Origin: Methanomicrobiales archaeon
GTDB taxonomy: Archaea > Halobacteriota > Methanomicrobia > Methanomicrobiales > JACTUA01
DNA: 7,944 bases
Direction: 5' to 3'
NCBI GenBank assembly: GCA_028679035.1
Contig: JAJRCL010000222.1
Coordinates: 1 to 7,944 of the forward strand
Positions within the stretch are counted from its first letter, which is position 1; the number at the start of each line of letters is the position of its first letter. The notes under the pieces were generated by a model. It was not told the DNA's origin and did no database searches. It was given only the letters and a program-made list of their open reading frames with translations. Position numbers and translations under genes: made by a program. Positions 6,716 to 7,944 of the stretch are shown here, piece by piece.

Positions 6716-6723
6716 CTAACTGG
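6629..6723 (+). promoter_or_regulatory. Possible structured RNA leader of purH (three-way junction)
   Basis: Read as RNA, three helices can form together. P1 pairs GUUAGU (6635-6640) with ACUAAC (6715-6720) and can extend by CCA (6629-6631) with UGG (6721-6723) across a three-base bulge. P2 pairs GUGU (6655-6658) with ACAC (6677-6680) and UCCGG (6661-6665) with CCGGG (6672-6676), giving 9 pairs, one G-U, a two-base bulge and a six-base loop. P3 pairs AACCC (6684-6688) with GGGUU (6706-6710) around a 17-base loop. P1 ends 5 bases before the purH AUG, so the fold could limit ribosome access. It matches no riboswitch class I know. It was found by eye with no energy calculation. Confidence 0.3.
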
Positions 6724-6728
6724 CTCCT

Positions 6729-7944
6729 ATGAAAACGGCCTTGCTGTCGGTATGGGACAAACGCGGGCTTATCGATCTTGCCCGGGGACTCCATCGTGCT
6801 GGATTCACCCTGATGAGTTCCGGAGGAACGGGGAAGGCTCTTGCCGCCGCCAGCATTCCATTCCGGGAAGTCCAGGAATACACCGGATTTCCGGAAGTGA
6901 TGGACGGGAGGGTGAAGACCCTGCACCCCCGCATCCATGGCGGACTTCTCGGCCGGCGGGGAGTCGACGATGAAGTTGCAGCGGCACTCGGGATCACCTA
7001 TATCGATCTTTTGGTGGTGAATCTCTACCCCTTCGAAAGTAAAGCAAAGGAATCACTCCCGATCGATGACCTGATTGAGTTTATTGACGTCGGCGGACCT
7101 GCGATGATCCGTGCAGCGGCGAAAAATTTCCGGTATGTGACGGTCATCGTTGACCCGGAAGATTATCCCCGGCTTCTGGAAGAAATTGCCCGGGATGGCC
7201 CGGACCTGGAGAAACGGGAGATCTACGCTGCCCGCGCATTTGCCCGTACCGCAGCCTACGATGCCGCGATCAGCAACTACCTTCATGGAATCGGGAAGGC
7301 GTTTCCACCGGTATTCACCGCCCAGTTCCGGAACGGGCGATCCCTGCGGTATGGAGAAAATCCCCACCAGACAGCGGCTGTGTATGGGGAGACCGGAATC
7401 GCTGCAGCAGTCCCATTCCAGGGAAAGGAGATGTCCTACAATAACTACCTCGACCTGAATGCGGCATGCACCCTGCTCCGGGAATTCACAGAACCGTGTG
7501 CCGTGATCATCAAGCACAACAACCCATGCGGAGTTGCCATCGACACGGAGATCCGTGATGCATACGTGCGTGCACGGGAGGTCGATCCGATGGCGGCGTA
7601 TGGATCGGTCGTCGCCCTGAACCGGTCGGTAGACGCTGCCATTGCGGAGGAGATCTGCAGCACGTACGTGGAAGTTATCACTGCTCCCGGATTTGACGAC
7701 GCGGCAAGGGCAGTGATGCAACGGAAGGAAAATATGCGGGTCCTTCTGCTTCCGGAAGCGGTTGTGGATCAGGAACTGCGGAGCATCAGCGGCGGTGTCC
7801 TTGTGCAGCGCACCCCTTCCTACGAGGAGACGTGGGTCGTGAAGACGAAACGGGCGCCGGACGTCCGGGAAACCAGAGCGCTTTCCCTTGCATGGAAAGT
7901 CTGCGCCCACACCCGTTCGAACGCGATCATTCTCGCCGATGAAA
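6729..7944 (+). CDS. purH: Bifunctional AICAR transformylase / IMP cyclohydrolase PurH, 3' end cut
   Basis: Performs the last two steps of IMP synthesis: formylation of AICAR with 10-formyl-tetrahydrofolate, then ring closure of FAICAR to IMP. I read 405 codons to the window edge; the family is usually about 500-530 residues, so roughly the last fifth is missing. The N-terminal cyclohydrolase domain (MGS-like fold, about 1-190) shows SVWDK (7-11), SSGGTGKAL (30-38), DGRVKTLHPRIHGG (59-72), NLYPF (98-102), and DVGGPAMIRAAAK (120-132) with the Asp and Lys expected in its active site. The transformylase domain starts near 200: RYGENPHQ (207-214), KHNNPCG with catalytic Lys-His (262-268), and TRSNAI (395-400) with an Asn expected near the formyl-transfer site. 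The usual SVSDK is SVWDK here. ATG 6729 is the first start after an in-frame TAA at 6717; no strong ribosome site precedes it. Confidence 0.97.
   Translation, partial: MKTALLSVWDKRGLIDLARGLHRAGFTLMSSGGTGKALAAASIPFREVQEYTGFPEVMDGRVKTLHPRIHGGLLGRRGVDDEVAAALGITYIDLLVVNLYPFESKAKESLPIDDLIEFIDVGGPAMIRAAAKNFRYVTVIVDPEDYPRLLEEIARDGPDLEKREIYAARAFARTAAYDAAISNYLHGIGKAFPPVFTAQFRNGRSLRYGENPHQTAAVYGETGIAAAVPFQGKEMSYNNYLDLNAACTLLREFTEPCAVIIKHNNPCGVAIDTEIRDAYVRAREVDPMAAYGSVVALNRSVDAAIAEEICSTYVEVITAPGFDDAARAVMQRKENMRVLLLPEAVVDQELRSISGGVLVQRTPSYEETWVVKTKRAPDVRETRALSLAWKVCAHTRSNAIILADE

Noticed and set aside
6600..6728. ZTP (pfl) or purine riboswitch upstream of purH
   Set aside because: The conserved core sequences of those classes are absent; only a short CCGGG word is shared, and it lies in an ordinary hairpin.
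6423..6728. CIRCE/HrcA operator or Phr site for the chaperone operon
   Set aside because: I searched by eye for TTAGCACTC-type inverted repeats and the Phr consensus and found neither; GTTAGTGCGC at 6635 is only a partial look-alike on the purH side.

Overview
The window looks like ordinary chromosomal DNA from a methanogenic archaeon, most likely Methanomicrobiales and possibly near Methanoregula. That placement is inference from gene content and style. It holds an archaeal-type tRNA guanine-10 methyltransferase, AT-rich TATA/BRE-like promoters, few strong Shine-Dalgarno sites, a moderately GC-rich coding style, and bacterial-type DnaK and PurH proteins of the kind some methanogens carry. 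I see no insertion sequence, CRISPR array, tRNA, rRNA or phage gene.

Layout. Six genes lie on the minus strand and, read in their own direction, run from about 6422 down to 1. First comes the chaperone operon grpE-dnaK-dnaJ, tightly packed with gaps of 2 and 11 bases. After a 185-base gap comes a tRNA (guanine-10-N2) methyltransferase gene. After a further 69-base gap comes a two-gene ABC-2 exporter: an ATPase and a permease that overlap by ATGA, with the permease cut by the window edge. On the plus strand, diverging from grpE, is purH, which is cut by the right edge. The 306-base divergent region 6423-6728 holds a good TATA box for grpE, AT-rich promoter candidates for purH, and a purH leader that could be structured.

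How the genes work together. GrpE, DnaK and DnaJ form one ATP-driven folding machine, with nucleotide exchange factor, Hsp70 and J-protein all intact by motif. PurH carries out the last two steps of IMP synthesis and consumes AICAR, which is also a by-product of histidine synthesis. The methyltransferase and the exporter have no evident functional link to the chaperones.

The most interesting part is the purH leader. A 43-codon open frame (6584-6715) ends 13 bases before purH and carries four consecutive His codons. Those codons fall in the loop of a hairpin within a possible three-way RNA fold (6629-6723), whose closing helix ends 5 bases before the purH start codon. This resembles a His-sensing leader on a gene that consumes a histidine-pathway by-product. 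It rests on one sequence read by eye and could be chance.
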